Source: Agromyces sp. Marseille-P2726
Lineage (GTDB): Bacteria; Actinomycetota; Actinomycetes; Actinomycetales; Microbacteriaceae
Length of the DNA: 64,000 nucleotides
Assembly: GCF_902809835.1 (NCBI RefSeq)
Contig: NZ_CADDWM010000010.1
Coordinates: forward strand, 186,001 to 250,000
Reading direction: 5' to 3'
Shown: in pieces, positions 49,829 to 60,124 of the stretch
Numbering within the stretch: position 1 is the stretch's first letter
Layout of the letters: each line of letters starts with the position of its first letter
Translations under genes and position numbers: made by a program
Notes under the pieces: model-generated
What the model was told of the DNA's origin: nothing
The model's input: only the letters and a program-made list of their open reading frames with translations
Databases searched by the model: none

Positions 49829-50277
49829 CGACGAAGACCGGCGCAGCGCTCATGGCCGTGCTGCTCGCGATCTACCTGGTGCTCGTCGGCTGGCGTGCCG
49901 TGCAGTTCATCGGCACAGGCGAACCGGTCGCCGTGGGCATCGGCGTCGCGCTCCTGGTGCTCCCGGTGATCGCCGCCTGGGCGCTCTGGCGCGAGATCGC
50001 CTTCGGCGTGCGCTCGCAGGCGCTCGTACGACGACTCGAGGCCGAAGGGGCGCTCGACCTCGGCATTCCGCAGCTGCCGAGCGGTCGGCCCGAACGTGCC
50101 GGCGCGGATGCCGCGTTCCCGGCCTTCCAGGCGGCAGCGGAGGCCGACCCCGAGTCGTGGCGGGCCCGGCTGCGCCCCGGGCTCGCCTACGACGCGGCCG
50201 GAGACCGCCGTCGCGCACCGCGCGCGGGGCGCCACGCGATCACGCCCCAGCGCGCGGAGCAGCGCGCGGGGCGCTGA
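49825..50277 (+). CDS. Small membrane protein of unknown function, coupled to dapB
   Basis: A 150-residue protein with two N-terminal transmembrane helices (about residues 7-27 and 36-56) and a soluble tail with LRPGLAYDAAGDRRRA, which resembles a single TPR-like hairpin seen in homologues after dapB. The last 25 residues are low-complexity and encoded by repeated CGCGCGGGGCGC. The C-terminus overlaps the convergent epimerase gene by 38 bp, so the natural end may have been altered. The start overlaps dapB by ATGA. Confidence 0.75.
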   Translation: MTTKTGAALMAVLLAIYLVLVGWRAVQFIGTGEPVAVGIGVALLVLPVIAAWALWREIAFGVRSQALVRRLEAEGALDLGIPQLPSGRPERAGADAAFPAFQAAAEADPESWRARLRPGLAYDAAGDRRRAPRAGRHAITPQRAEQRAGR

Positions 50278-51154
50278 GCGGTGCATCGATCGCCGATTCG
50301 ACCGTCGCGTGACGGAACCGGAACCCGTCGTCGAGGAGCCGTTGCGGCCGAACCTTCTGGCTCGACAGCAGCAGATCGTCAGCGGCCCGGCCGAGTGCCA
50401 TCTCGAGCATGCGCTCGGGGACGGCGAACGTGTAGGGCCGGTGCAGCCGCTCGGCGATCGCCGTCATCACCCGGTCGGCCGTCGCGGGGGTCGGGCCGGC
50501 GAGGTTCACGGGACCCGAGTGATGGGAGGTCAGCAGGTGCCTGATGGCCGAGACCTCGTCGTCGAGCGCGATCCAGGCCCAGTACTGACCGCCCGTGCCC
50601 AGTCGGCCGGAGAGGCCGGTCTTCGTGAGGGTGAAGATGCGCTGCAGGGCACCGCCGTGTCCGACGACGATGCCCGTGCGGAACAGCACGGTCCGAGTCT
50701 CCTCGGGTGCCAGCGCGGCGGCGGCCTCCCATCGTTGTACGGCATCGGTGAGGAATCCGGAACCGGCGCTGGAGAACTCGGTGAGCAGCTCGCCGGGCCG
50801 GTCGCCGTAGTAGGCGACCGCCGAGGCGTTGAGGAACACCGCGGGCGGGCGTTTCGCCTTGGCCATGGCGTCGGTGAGCGTGCGTGTGGCCGCGATGCGC
50901 GAGTGGGCGATCTCGCCGCGGTAGTGCTTCGTCCACGGCAGCCTCGCCAGCGAGGCGCCGGAGAGGTTCACGACCGCATCCACCCGGTCGATCACGGTGA
51001 AGTCGATGATGCCGGCCGCCGGCGACCACGAGCTCTCGTGGTGGTCGTGCGCTCGACGGCGCACGAGGCGCACCACCTCGTGGCCGTCGGCCGTCAACCG
51101 GTCGACGAGCGCTGTTCCGATGAAGCCGGAAGCGCCGGCGACCAGCACCCGCAC
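50240..51154 (-). CDS. TIGR01777-family NAD-dependent epimerase/dehydratase-like protein
   Basis: A 304-residue extended short-chain-dehydrogenase-like protein. VLVAGASGFIGTALVDRL is the nucleotide-binding loop, VNLSGASLA and ASAVAYYGDRPGE (with the YYG motif of this family) follow, and a C-terminal DUF1731-like segment begins near VPERMLEMALG. The family includes SulA-like cell-division inhibitors and unknowns. GTG at 51154 is 1 nt after the OsmC stop, so the two form an operon. The 3' end overlaps the convergent gene after dapB. Confidence 0.88.
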   Translation of the reverse strand: MRVLVAGASGFIGTALVDRLTADGHEVVRLVRRRAHDHHESSWSPAAGIIDFTVIDRVDAVVNLSGASLARLPWTKHYRGEIAHSRIAATRTLTDAMAKAKRPPAVFLNASAVAYYGDRPGELLTEFSSAGSGFLTDAVQRWEAAAALAPEETRTVLFRTGIVVGHGGALQRIFTLTKTGLSGRLGTGGQYWAWIALDDEVSAIRHLLTSHHSGPVNLAGPTPATADRVMTAIAERLHRPYTFAVPERMLEMALGRAADDLLLSSQKVRPQRLLDDGFRFRHATVESAIDAPLSAPRAAPRAGA

Positions 51155-51155
51155 G

Positions 51156-51578
51156 TCAGGCCAGTTCGGCTTCGATCGTGATGGGGATCGACAGGGCCTG
51201 CGAGATCGGGCAGTTCGCCCTCGCGTCCTCGGCGAAGCGCTCGAACTCCTCCTCGGTGACGCCGGGGACCCGTGCGCTCACGAGCAGGTGACTGCCGAGC
51301 ACGCCCTTGCCTGCCTCGAAGGTCACGGCGGCGGTCGTCTGGATGCTCTCTGCGGGGTTGCCGGCCTTCGCGAGGGCCAGCGACAGCGCCATCGAGAAGC
51401 AGGACGAGTGCGCCGCCGCCAGCAGCTCCTCGGGATTCGTCATGTCGGCCACGCCCTCGGCGCGGGCCTGCCAGTTCACCGGGAACTTCGCGAGCCCCGA
51501 CGAGTCGAGGGCGACGTCGCCCGAGCCTTCGAACAGGGTGCCCTTCCAGATGGTGGTCGCTTCACTCGTCAGTGCCAT
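51156..51578 (-). CDS. OsmC-family peroxiredoxin-like protein
   Basis: A 140-residue OsmC/Ohr fold protein. The two redox-active Cys residues are in AAHSSCFSMALS (near 60) and ARANCPISQALS (near 125), the standard pair that reduces organic hydroperoxides. The start is firmly set by AGGAGGAACAC before the ATG at 51578. It is the first gene of a two-gene unit with the epimerase-like gene. Confidence 0.92.
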   Translation of the reverse strand: MALTSEATTIWKGTLFEGSGDVALDSSGLAKFPVNWQARAEGVADMTNPEELLAAAHSSCFSMALSLALAKAGNPAESIQTTAAVTFEAGKGVLGSHLLVSARVPGVTEEEFERFAEDARANCPISQALSIPITIEAELA

Positions 51579-51697
51579 GTGTTCCTCCTCGTCGAGCCGG
51601 GCTCCCAGCCTAGTCGGGCGGATGCCGCGACGGTCGGGTTCCCGCGGGACGCGCGCCGCGGCATCCTCACCATCGCTTCCGGCGGTAGCATCGAGCG

Positions 51698-52507
51698 ATG
51701 GCCGAGACGATTCCGACGCCGTACGAGGACCTGCTTCGAGAAGTGCTCGAGCACGGGGCGCAGAAGACCGATCGCACCGGCACCGGAACGCGCAGTGTGT
51801 TCGGCCGGCAGCTGCGATTCGACCTGTCGCAGGGGTTCCCGCTCGTCACGACGAAGCGGGTGCACTTCAAGTCGATCGCCTACGAGCTGCTGTGGTTCCT
51901 GCAGGGCTCGTCGAACGTCGGCTGGCTGCAGGAGCACGGCGTCACCATCTGGGACGAGTGGGCGGATGCCGCGGGCGAGCTCGGCCCCGTCTACGGCGTG
52001 CAGTGGCGCTCGTGGCCGACGCCGTCGGGGGAGCAGATCGACCAGATCGCCTGGGTCGTCGACGAGATCCGTCGCAATCCCGACTCGCGTCGCCTGATCG
52101 TCTCGGCGTGGAATCCCGCCGACATCCCGGCGATGGCGCTGGCACCCTGCCACGCGCTCTTCCAGTTCTACGTGGCCGACGGCCGGCTCTCATGCCAGCT
52201 CTACCAGCGCAGTGCCGACCTGTTCCTCGGCGTGCCGTTCAACATCGCGTCGTACGCGCTGCTCACCCACATGGTGGCCCAGCAGACCGGGCTCGAGGTC
52301 GGCGACTTCGTCTGGACCGGCGGCGACTGCCACATCTACGACAACCACGTCGAGCAGGTGACCGAGCAGCTCTCGCGCGAGCCGTTCCCGCCGCCGACGC
52401 TGCGCATCACCCGGCGGCCGCCGTCGGTCTTCGAGTACGAGTACGAGGACTTCGAGGTCGAGGGGTACCAGCATCATCCGGCGATCCGCGCCGCCGTCGC
52501 GGTATGA
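51698..52507 (+). CDS. thyA: Thymidylate synthase
   Basis: A 269-residue ThyA converting dUMP to dTMP with methylene-tetrahydrofolate. The nucleophile is Cys151 in [33 protein letters not shown] binds dUMP phosphate, and [20 protein letters not shown] is the family signature. It is leaderless by appearance: TAGCAT (51686-51691) ends 6 nt before the ATG and no Shine-Dalgarno sequence exists. It overlaps folA by ATGA, coupling dTMP synthesis with recycling of dihydrofolate. Confidence 0.97.
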   Translation: MAETIPTPYEDLLREVLEHGAQKTDRTGTGTRSVFGRQLRFDLSQGFPLVTTKRVHFKSIAYELLWFLQGSSNVGWLQEHGVTIWDEWADAAGELGPVYGVQWRSWPTPSGEQIDQIAWVVDEIRRNPDSRRLIVSAWNPADIPAMALAPCHALFQFYVADGRLSCQLYQRSADLFLGVPFNIASYALLTHMVAQQTGLEVGDFVWTGGDCHIYDNHVEQVTEQLSREPFPPPTLRITRRPPSVFEYEYEDFEVEGYQHHPAIRAAVAV

Positions 52508-53055
52508 CGACGGATGCAGCGGAGCCCGCGCCTTCGGCTGCGCCGCTCCCGCCCGTCGGCCTGGTCTGGGCTGAGGCGCACGGCGGCGTGATCGGACGCG
52601 ACGGTCGCCTGCCGTGGCATGTGCCCGAGGACCTGGCGCACTTCAAGGCGGTGACGCTCGGCACCCCCGTGATCATGGGTCGCCGCACATGGGAGTCGCT
52701 TCCCGAGCAGTTCCGGCCGTTGCCGGGGAGGGACAACATCGTGGTGACCCGCGACCCCGCATGGGCGGCGGACGGTGCGGTGCGGGCGGGGTCGATCGAT
52801 GAGGCGCTCGCCGCAGCCGCGGCCTCGGGCCCCGATCGGGTGTCGGTCATCGGCGGGGGCGAGCTCTTCGCCGCGCTCATCGACGACGCCGACGTCGTGG
52901 AACTCACCGAGATCGATCTCACGGTCGACGGCGACACGTTCGCCCCACGCCTCGACCCCGCCGCCTGGCGTGAGGCGGCGGCCGATCCGCCCTCGGGCTG
53001 GCACACCTCGACGACGGGCGTGCGCTACCGCTTCCGCCGCCTCGAGCGTGCCTGA
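52504..53055 (+). CDS. folA: Dihydrofolate reductase
   Basis: A 183-residue DHFR with an N-terminal extension of about 17 residues (Ala/Pro-rich). Core motifs are [32 protein letters not shown] (catalytic Glu-equivalent at WHVPEDL), [12 protein letters not shown] and [11 protein letters not shown]. It regenerates tetrahydrofolate after ThyA action. The start overlaps the thyA stop. Confidence 0.95.
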   Translation: MTTDAAEPAPSAAPLPPVGLVWAEAHGGVIGRDGRLPWHVPEDLAHFKAVTLGTPVIMGRRTWESLPEQFRPLPGRDNIVVTRDPAWAADGAVRAGSIDEALAAAAASGPDRVSVIGGGELFAALIDDADVVELTEIDLTVDGDTFAPRLDPAAWREAAADPPSGWHTSTTGVRYRFRRLERA

Positions 53056-53090
53056 CGCTGCATCCCGGCCTGCTCGACTCCGCCGCTTCG

Positions 53091-53150
53091 TCTGGTGGAG
53101 TCCTGAAAGGGTCTGGTGGGCGCCAAAGGGTTCGGTGGACTCCTGAAAGG
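53091..53150. repeat. Three imperfect ~20-bp tandem repeats between folA and dapA
   Basis: Units TCTGGTGGAGTCCTGAAAGG, TCTGGTGGGCGCCAAAGGG and TTCGGTGGACTCCTGAAAGG follow each other at 53091-53150. The first and third are nearly identical. They lie 60-130 bp before dapA and may be an operator or a structured element; no clear function. Confidence 0.7.
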
Positions 53151-53222
53151 AAGGACGTCTCTCGCGAGGCTTCGTGCCGGCATGGGAGCGGTGCGGGCGG
53201 GCAGAACGATAGCCTTGAGCAC

Positions 53223-54197
53223 GTGACTCAGGAGAACCCGTTCGGACAGGTGCTCGTCGCGCTCGTCACGCCGATGACGGCTGACGGCGAGGTCGACTGG
53301 CCGGCGGTCGAGCAGCACATCGACGAGGTCATCACGGCGGGTGCCGACGGCATCGTCGTCACCGGTACCACCGGCGAGACCTCCACGCTCACCGACCCCG
53401 AGAAGATCCGGCTGGTCGAAGTCGGAAAGGATGTCGCGGCGGGCCGCGCCAAGATCATCACCGGCGGCGGTTCGAACGAGACCGCGCACGCCATCGAGCT
53501 CTACAAGCACAGCGAGCAGGCAGGCGCCGACGGCATCATGATCGTCACGCCCTACTACAACAAGCCGACCCAGGCCGGCATCCTCACCCACTTCCGGCTC
53601 GTCGCCGATGCGACCGACCTCCCCGTCATCCTCTACGACATCCCGGGGCGCACGGGCGTGCCGATCAGGTACGAGACCATCCTGCGTCTCGCGAAGCATC
53701 CGAACATCCTCGCCGTGAAAGATGCGAAGGGCGACTTCTCCGAGGTCAGCCGAGTGCTGAACCAGACCGACCTCATGTACTTCTCGGGCGACGACGCGAA
53801 CGTGCTGCCGCATCTCTCCATCGGCGCCACCGGCCTCATCGGCGTGACCGCGAACATCGCGCCCGCGCCGTACCGCACGATCGTCGACGCGGTGAACCGC
53901 GGCGACCTCACGGCGGCGACCGCCGAGCACCGGCGACTGGAACCGCTCGTCCGCGCCGTGATGACGCACGTGCCCGGCACCGTCGCGACCAAGTACATCC
54001 TGCACGGACTGGGCCGCATCGGCAGCCCGCGCGTGCGCCTGCCGCTCGTCGGCCCCGAGGAATGGGAGGCCGCGCTGATCGAGGACGAGATCGGTCTCGT
54101 CAGCGGCATCCCGGGCGCCGACTTCCAGAACTTCCGCCCCGATCGCAATGCCGCCGCCGGCGGCGCGCTGCCGAAGGTCGCGGGCACGACGCGCTGA
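53223..54197 (+). CDS. dapA: 4-hydroxy-tetrahydrodipicolinate synthase
   Basis: A 324-residue DapA, condensing pyruvate with aspartate semialdehyde. The Schiff-base Lys166 is in LAVKDAKGD; VVTGTTGETSTLT and VTPYYNKPTQAG (with the catalytic Tyr) are in place. A C-terminal tail of about 20 residues (Ala/Gly-rich) extends beyond the usual end. GTG at 53223 lies 7 nt after TAGCCT (53210-53215), a leaderless arrangement. rnj follows after 73 bp. Confidence 0.95.
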   Translation: MTQENPFGQVLVALVTPMTADGEVDWPAVEQHIDEVITAGADGIVVTGTTGETSTLTDPEKIRLVEVGKDVAAGRAKIITGGGSNETAHAIELYKHSEQAGADGIMIVTPYYNKPTQAGILTHFRLVADATDLPVILYDIPGRTGVPIRYETILRLAKHPNILAVKDAKGDFSEVSRVLNQTDLMYFSGDDANVLPHLSIGATGLIGVTANIAPAPYRTIVDAVNRGDLTAATAEHRRLEPLVRAVMTHVPGTVATKYILHGLGRIGSPRVRLPLVGPEEWEAALIEDEIGLVSGIPGADFQNFRPDRNAAAGGALPKVAGTTR

Positions 54198-54270
54198 CGC
54201 GCTCACCAGGCATCCGCCGGGCCGATGAAGGCCCCGCACGAACCGAATACCGCACACGTGAGGAGGGCAC

Positions 54271-55947
54271 ATGCCCGACGTCGTCATCGAACCCGCCCCG
54301 CTCGAAGCGGGAACGCTCCGCATCATCCCCATCGGGGGCCTCGGCGAGGTCGGCCGCAACATGACGAGCTACGAGATCGACGGCAAGATCCTCATCGTCG
54401 ACTGCGGCGTGCTCTTCCCAGAGGAGCACCAGCCGGGCGTCGACCTGATCCTGCCCGACTTCGGGTTCCTCCGCGAGCGTCTCGACGACATCGTCGGCGT
54501 CGTGCTCACCCACGGCCACGAAGACCACATCGGGGCGGTGCCGTACCTGCTTCGCCAGCGGACCGACATCCCCCTCATCGGGTCGACGCTGACGCTCGCG
54601 CTCGTCGAGGCGAAGCTCAAGGAGCATCGCATCCAGCCCTACACGCTCACGGTGGCCGAGGGCCAGCGCGAGCGGATCGGCCCGTTCGACCTCGAGTTCA
54701 TCGCGGTCAACCACTCGATCCCCGACGCGCTCGCCGTCGCGATCAAGACCCGCGCGGGCAGCGTGCTGGCCACCGGCGACTTCAAGATGGACCAGCTGCC
54801 CCTCGACGGTCGCCTCACCGACCTCCGCGAGTTCGCCCGCCTCGGCGCAGAGGGCGTCGACCTCTTCATGGTCGATTCCACCAACGCCGACATCCCGGGC
54901 TTCACGCCGCTCGAGCGGTCCATCGGTCCCGTGCTCGACGAGGTCATCGCGCGGTCGCCACGCCGCGTCATCGTCGCCAGCTTCTCGAGCCACGTGCACC
55001 GGGTGCAGCAGGTGCTCGATGCGGCGCACTTCAACGGCCGCCGGGTGGCCCTGCTGGGGCGCAGCATGGTGCGCAACATGACCATCGCGGCCGAACTCGG
55101 CTACCTCAAGGTTCCCGAGGGTGTGCTCGTCGACTACAAGCGGGCCGGCGACATCCCCGACGATCGCATCGTCTACATGTCGACCGGTTCGCAGGGCGAG
55201 CCGATGGCGGTGCTGTCCCGCATGGCGAACCGAGACCACCAGATCGAGATCGGCGAGGGTGACACGGTCATCCTGGCTTCGAGCCTGATCCCCGGAAACG
55301 AGAACGCCGTCTACCGGGTCATCGACGGCCTCACCAAGCTCGGCGCGAACGTGGTGCACAAGGGCAACGCGAAGGTGCACGTCTCGGGTCACGCCGCCGC
55401 CGGTGAGCTGCTCTACTGCTACAACATCCTCAAGCCGAAGAACGTGCTGCCGATCCACGGCGAGTATCGGCACCTGTTCGCCAACGCGAAGCTCGCGCAC
55501 GACACCGGGATCCGCGAGCAGAACACGTTCATCGGCGAGAACGGCGCCGTCTACGACCTGCGTGACGGCGAGGTGCGGGTTGCCGGGCAACTCGATCTCG
55601 GCTTCGTCTACGTCGACGGCTCGACCGTGGGCGAGATCACCGACGCCGACCTGAAGGATCGCCGCATCCTCGGCGAGGAGGGCTTCATCTCGGTCATCAT
55701 CGTCGTGGATGCCACGACCGGGCGAATCATCGTCGGGCCCGAGATCCACGCGCGCGGGTTCGCCGAGGACGACGCCGTGTTCGAGGAGGTCAAGCCGAAG
55801 ATCTCCTCGGCGCTGCGCGAGGCCGCCCAGAACGGGGTGCGCGACCAGCACGCGCTGCAGCAGACGGTGCGGCGCACGGTCGGCACCTGGGTGAACCGCC
55901 GCCTGCGCCGACGCCCGATGCTCGTGCCGCTGGTCATCGAGGCGTAG
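54271..55947 (+). CDS. rnj: Ribonuclease J
   Basis: A 558-residue RNase J with the metallo-beta-lactamase core (VVLTHGHEDHIGAVPYLL, HxHxDH), the inserted beta-CASP domain (SFSSHVHRVQQVLDAA and STGSQGEPMAVLSRMAN) and the C-terminal domain (about 450-558). KVHVSGHAAAGEL carries the late His motif. It is a 5'-3' exo- and endoribonuclease central to RNA turnover in actinobacteria. GTGAGGAGGGCAC precedes the ATG at 54271. The order dapA-rnj-ftsK is typical of actinobacteria; here a lipoprotein gene intervenes. Confidence 0.95.
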   Translation: MPDVVIEPAPLEAGTLRIIPIGGLGEVGRNMTSYEIDGKILIVDCGVLFPEEHQPGVDLILPDFGFLRERLDDIVGVVLTHGHEDHIGAVPYLLRQRTDIPLIGSTLTLALVEAKLKEHRIQPYTLTVAEGQRERIGPFDLEFIAVNHSIPDALAVAIKTRAGSVLATGDFKMDQLPLDGRLTDLREFARLGAEGVDLFMVDSTNADIPGFTPLERSIGPVLDEVIARSPRRVIVASFSSHVHRVQQVLDAAHFNGRRVALLGRSMVRNMTIAAELGYLKVPEGVLVDYKRAGDIPDDRIVYMSTGSQGEPMAVLSRMANRDHQIEIGEGDTVILASSLIPGNENAVYRVIDGLTKLGANVVHKGNAKVHVSGHAAAGELLYCYNILKPKNVLPIHGEYRHLFANAKLAHDTGIREQNTFIGENGAVYDLRDGEVRVAGQLDLGFVYVDGSTVGEITDADLKDRRILGEEGFISVIIVVDATTGRIIVGPEIHARGFAEDDAVFEEVKPKISSALREAAQNGVRDQHALQQTVRRTVGTWVNRRLRRRPMLVPLVIEA

Positions 55948-55984
55948 TCGCGGCGGGTCCTTCGTGCCGCGTCGCCCGGGCCAG

Positions 55985-56013
55985 TTGACGATGGGCGTTC
56001 ACCCGCGGAGAAT
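55985..56013 (+). promoter_or_regulatory. Promoter of the hydrolase lipoprotein gene
   Basis: TTGACG (55985-55990), a 17-bp spacer and GAGAAT (56008-56013), 40 bp upstream of the ATG at 56053, which also has GGAGG at 56043-56047. Confidence 0.55.
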
Positions 56014-56052
56014 CTGGGGCGAGGCAGTCATCTCCGAGCCTCGGAGGTTGCC

Positions 56053-57075
56053 ATGTCCCGTTCCGCCGACCACCTCGCCGTGTCGGGTTCCGCACGCCGC
56101 GACGCGATTCCACGTGTCACGAAGCCGAGCGTCGCCGTACTCGTCGTCGGCGTCGTGCTGCTCGGCGGTGCGTGCGCGTCGACGCCGACGAGCACCGCGC
56201 CATCGATGGACAGTGCCACTGCCCCTGCTACGGCCGACCGAGCCGACCTCGCCCGAACGTTCGACATCGGCGGCCGCGAGATGTACCTCGAGTGCACGGG
56301 CCATGGGTCGCCCACGGTGATCCTGATCTCCGGAGGTGGAATCGCGGCCGATCTCTGGGACAGCCCGCTCGGCGAGCAGCCGACGGTGCATCCGACGATC
56401 GCCGAAGAGACGCGGGTGTGCGCGTACGACAGGCCGGGAACGACTCGGGCCAGGGCCGAGGGTGGGCCCAGCCGCAGTGATCCCGTTCCGCAGCCGGTCA
56501 CCCCGTCGCGTTCGGCGGCGGACCTCCACGCACTGATGGAGGCGGCCGGCGAGTCGGGGCCGTTCGTGCTCGCCGCCCACTCCTACGGGGGACTGGTCGC
56601 TCGCTACTACGCCCACGAGTACCCCGACGATGTCGCGGGCATGGTGCTGGTGGACAGCTTCTCACCCGAGCTGCGCGACGCCATGGCCGACCTGTGGCCA
56701 TCGTGGATCGCGTGGAACACGACGCCGGCCGAGATCATCGTGGAGTACCCCGACTACGAACGGGTCGATTTCGACGCCGCGCTCGACGAGATCGAGGCGA
56801 ACCGATCCATCCATCCGATGCCGCTCGTCGTGCTCACCGCCGACCAGCCCTATCCTGCGCCGACGCAACCCGGCCTGCCTGCCGACATCCATGTGGTGAC
56901 GCGCGACGCGCAGGATGTCTCCCAGCGCCAGGTCGCCCAGCTCGTGCCGGGGGCCGAGCACATCACCGAGACCGACAGCGGTCACGACATCATGCTCGAG
57001 AATCCGGTTCTCGTGTCGGATTCCATCCTCGAGGTCGTCGCAGCGGTTCGGCAGGGCCGGAACACGATGCGCTGA
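56053..57075 (+). CDS. Alpha/beta hydrolase lipoprotein
   Basis: A 340-residue exported hydrolase. The N-terminus carries a signal ending in the lipobox LLGGAC (Cys at about 41), so the protein is probably lipid-anchored outside. The hydrolase core has VILISGGGIAADLW (oxyanion region), AAHSYGGLVARYYA (nucleophile Ser), MVLVDSFSPEL, and the His in ETDSGHDIML; all triad positions seem present. The substrate is unknown. It stands between rnj and ftsK and looks like a later insertion into a conserved block. Confidence 0.88.
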   Translation: MSRSADHLAVSGSARRDAIPRVTKPSVAVLVVGVVLLGGACASTPTSTAPSMDSATAPATADRADLARTFDIGGREMYLECTGHGSPTVILISGGGIAADLWDSPLGEQPTVHPTIAEETRVCAYDRPGTTRARAEGGPSRSDPVPQPVTPSRSAADLHALMEAAGESGPFVLAAHSYGGLVARYYAHEYPDDVAGMVLVDSFSPELRDAMADLWPSWIAWNTTPAEIIVEYPDYERVDFDAALDEIEANRSIHPMPLVVLTADQPYPAPTQPGLPADIHVVTRDAQDVSQRQVAQLVPGAEHITETDSGHDIMLENPVLVSDSILEVVAAVRQGRNTMR

Positions 57076-57186
57076 CCGCCGACGAGAGCCGGCGGGTCGT
57101 CGACGCGGTTGCGAGGCCACGGCTGATCGCGAACACTCGCTGCGTCCTGTCGGGATCGGTCGGCGGTCGGCCGTAACGTGGTGGGC

Positions 57187-60072
57187 ATGGCTACGCGCAC
57201 CAGGTCGAACGGGCGTGCCTCGGGCACGTCCGGGCGCGGCGGGAGCTCACGGGGCGGCGGCGCCAAGACCGCACCGACCAAGAAGCTTCCCGCGACGACG
57301 GCCCGCGGTTCCGCAGGCACCAAGGCGACGAAGTCCGCCGGCGCCGACCGACGGGGCGTCCTCGTGCGCGCGTGGATGGGACTCGCGCACCTCGTGGGCG
57401 GTGCCGCACGTGCCCTCGGTCCCGAGACGCTCCAGAAGGAGGAGCGCCGCGACGGCCTGCCGTTCTTCATCGTCCTGCTCGCTGTCGTGGGGGCCGTGGT
57501 CGAGTGGTTCCTCATCAACGATCCCATCGCCCAGGCCCTCGACTCCTGGACGTTCGGAGGCCTGTTCGGCCGCGTCGCATTCGCCCTGCCCGTCGTGATG
57601 CTGCTGTTCGCCGTGTGGCTGTTCCGTCACCCGAGCTCGGTGCACGACAACACGCGCATCGGCATCGGCGTCGGGCTGCTGTTGCTCACCGTCTCAGGGC
57701 TGTGCCACCTGTTCGGCGGCCAGCCCGAGCCGAGCGCCGGCATGGCGGTGCTGGCACGGGCCGGCGGCATCCTCGGCTGGATGCTGGCGCAGCCGTTGAT
57801 CCTGCTCATCACCGAGGTCGGCGCGGCGATCGTCATCGTGCTCGTCCTCGCTCTGTCGGTGCTCATCATCACGAAGACGCCGCCGAACCGCATCCCCGCA
57901 CGGTCCCGCGAGCTCTACGCGTGGCTGTTCGGCGCGCCCGAACCCGACGACCCGTCGACGGATGCCGCACCCAAGCCCTCGAGGCGTGAGCGCCGCAAGG
58001 CCGCCCAGGTCGAGCTCGACGGCATCGACGGGACCGACGACGAGCCCGAGCGCACCGGGCTCCTGCCGTGGTGGCGGCGCAACGACTCCAATCGTGAAGA
58101 GGACCCCGCGTTCCAGTCGAGTGGTGTCGACGGCATCACCGAGGTGTTCGGGCCCGGGTCCGCGGCCGGCAGCTTCGAGTCCCCGATCGAGGGAGCGGGG
58201 GGTGGGGCCACCTCGTACGGTACCGAGGTGCTCGGCGAGCTCGAGCGCGCCGAATCGGCGCTCCAGCGCTACACGGGCGACGTGCCGCGCGGCGGCACCG
58301 GCCTCCGTGGCGACGATGGCGGGGCGACCGGCGTGCTCTCCGTGTTCGACCCGTCGGGCGACGGCGATGCAGGCACGTCCGACGCGGCAGGCGACGCCGC
58401 CGCGGTCGACGAGGCCGCGGCATCCGCGCCCGAGCGCCCCTACCACCTGCCGGCAGCATCGACGCTCGCCGCCGGCGCTCCCGCGAAATCCCGGTCCGCC
58501 GTCAACGACGACGTCGTCCGGCAGATCACCGCGGTGCTCGACCAGTTCCAGGTCGATGCGAAGGTGACCGGGTTCTCGCGCGGCCCCACCGTCACGCAGT
58601 ACGAGATCGAGCTCGGTCCCGGCGTGAAGGTCGAACGCGTCACGGCCCTCTCGAAGAACCTGGCCTACGCCGTCGCCTCGAACGAGGTGCGCATCCTCTC
58701 GCCGATCCCGGGCAAGAGCGCGATCGGCGTCGAGATCCCGAACGCCGACCGCGAAACGGTGACGCTCGGCGACGTGCTCCGGTCGGGCGCAGCCGTCAAC
58801 GCCCGCCACCCGATGACGATCGGCGTCGGAAAAGACGTCGGTGGCGGCTACGTCGTCGCCAATCTCGCGAAGATGCCGCACCTGCTCGTCGCCGGATCCA
58901 CCGGGTCGGGCAAGTCGAGCTTCGTGAACTCCATGATCACTTCGCTGCTCATGCGGGCGAAGCCGTCCGACGTGCGCATGGTGCTCATCGACCCGAAGCG
59001 CGTGGAACTCGCCCCGTACGCCGGCGTACCGCACCTCATCACGCCCATCATCACGAATCCGAAGAAGGCAGCCGAGGCGCTGCAGTGGGTCGTGAAGGAG
59101 ATGGACATGCGCTACGACGACCTCGCGTCGTTCGGGTTCCGTCACATCGACGACTTCAACAAGGCCGTGGTCAACGACGAGATCGTGCTGCCGGCGGGTT
59201 CGGAGCGCAGGCTCAAGCCCTACCCCTACCTGCTCGTCGTCGTCGACGAGCTCGCCGACCTCATGATGGTCGCCCCGCGCGACGTCGAGGATTCGATCGT
59301 GCGCATCACCCAGCTCGCCCGCGCCTCCGGCATCCACCTCGTGCTGGCCACGCAGCGCCCGTCGGTCGACGTGGTGACCGGCCTCATCAAGGCGAACGTG
59401 CCGTCGCGGCTCGCCTTCGCCGTGACGAGCGTCACCGACTCGCGCGTCATCCTCGACCAGCCGGGCGCCGACAAGCTCATCGGGCAGGGCGACGCGCTGT
59501 TCCTCCCCATGGGGGCGTCCAAGCCGATTCGGGTCCAGGGCGCATGGGTGACCGAGGCCGAGATCGTGCGCGTCGTGAAGCACGTCACGCAGCAGGCGCG
59601 TCCCGAGTATCGGCAGGATGTCGCGGCCGCCGTCGAGCGCAAAGAGATCGATGCCGACATCGGCGACGACCTCGAGCTGCTGCTCGCCGCCGCAGAGCTC
59701 GTCGTCTCCACCCAGTTCGGCTCGACGTCGATGCTCCAGCGCAAGCTCCGGGTCGGGTTCGCGAAGGCGGGGCGGCTGATGGACCTCCTCGAATCGCGCG
59801 AGATCGTCGGTCCGTCCGAAGGTTCGAAGGCTCGCGACGTGCTCGTGACCGCCGAGCAGCTGCCCGGCGTGCTCGCCCGACTCCGGGGCGACGAGCCCAG
59901 CGGTTCGGTCCCGACGTCGACGTCTGCATCTCCCGCATCGGCCGCCGAAGAGGTGTACGGCGCACCTGACGATCGCTACGACGACGATGCCGTCGGGCGG
60001 GCGACGAACGGCCGCGCCGAGTTCGAAGCCGATTCCGACGAAGACGCCTGGGGCCTCACCGGCCGGGAATGA
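57187..60072 (+). CDS. ftsK: FtsK/SpoIIIE-family DNA translocase
   Basis: A 961-residue DNA translocase. A basic N-terminal segment (about 60 residues) is followed by four or five transmembrane helices (about 90-230), an acidic Gly/Ala-rich linker (about 260-425), the FtsK alpha/beta domain, and the RecA-like motor with Walker [10 protein letters not shown] at residues 571-579 and Walker B VVVDELAD at 684-691. The C-terminal gamma domain contains [20 protein letters not shown]. It moves chromosomes through the division septum. TAACGT (57174-57179) ends 7 nt before the ATG at 57187, so it may be leaderless. Confidence 0.96.
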   Translation: MATRTRSNGRASGTSGRGGSSRGGGAKTAPTKKLPATTARGSAGTKATKSAGADRRGVLVRAWMGLAHLVGGAARALGPETLQKEERRDGLPFFIVLLAVVGAVVEWFLINDPIAQALDSWTFGGLFGRVAFALPVVMLLFAVWLFRHPSSVHDNTRIGIGVGLLLLTVSGLCHLFGGQPEPSAGMAVLARAGGILGWMLAQPLILLITEVGAAIVIVLVLALSVLIITKTPPNRIPARSRELYAWLFGAPEPDDPSTDAAPKPSRRERRKAAQVELDGIDGTDDEPERTGLLPWWRRNDSNREEDPAFQSSGVDGITEVFGPGSAAGSFESPIEGAGGGATSYGTEVLGELERAESALQRYTGDVPRGGTGLRGDDGGATGVLSVFDPSGDGDAGTSDAAGDAAAVDEAAASAPERPYHLPAASTLAAGAPAKSRSAVNDDVVRQITAVLDQFQVDAKVTGFSRGPTVTQYEIELGPGVKVERVTALSKNLAYAVASNEVRILSPIPGKSAIGVEIPNADRETVTLGDVLRSGAAVNARHPMTIGVGKDVGGGYVVANLAKMPHLLVAGSTGSGKSSFVNSMITSLLMRAKPSDVRMVLIDPKRVELAPYAGVPHLITPIITNPKKAAEALQWVVKEMDMRYDDLASFGFRHIDDFNKAVVNDEIVLPAGSERRLKPYPYLLVVVDELADLMMVAPRDVEDSIVRITQLARASGIHLVLATQRPSVDVVTGLIKANVPSRLAFAVTSVTDSRVILDQPGADKLIGQGDALFLPMGASKPIRVQGAWVTEAEIVRVVKHVTQQARPEYRQDVAAAVERKEIDADIGDDLELLLAAAELVVSTQFGSTSMLQRKLRVGFAKAGRLMDLLESREIVGPSEGSKARDVLVTAEQLPGVLARLRGDEPSGSVPTSTSASPASAAEEVYGAPDDRYDDDAVGRATNGRAEFEADSDEDAWGLTGRE

Positions 60073-60124
60073 CGTGCACGACCTCCGTCGCTCGGCTCTC
60101 CCCGCTCGCGGATAGGCTGAGGCC

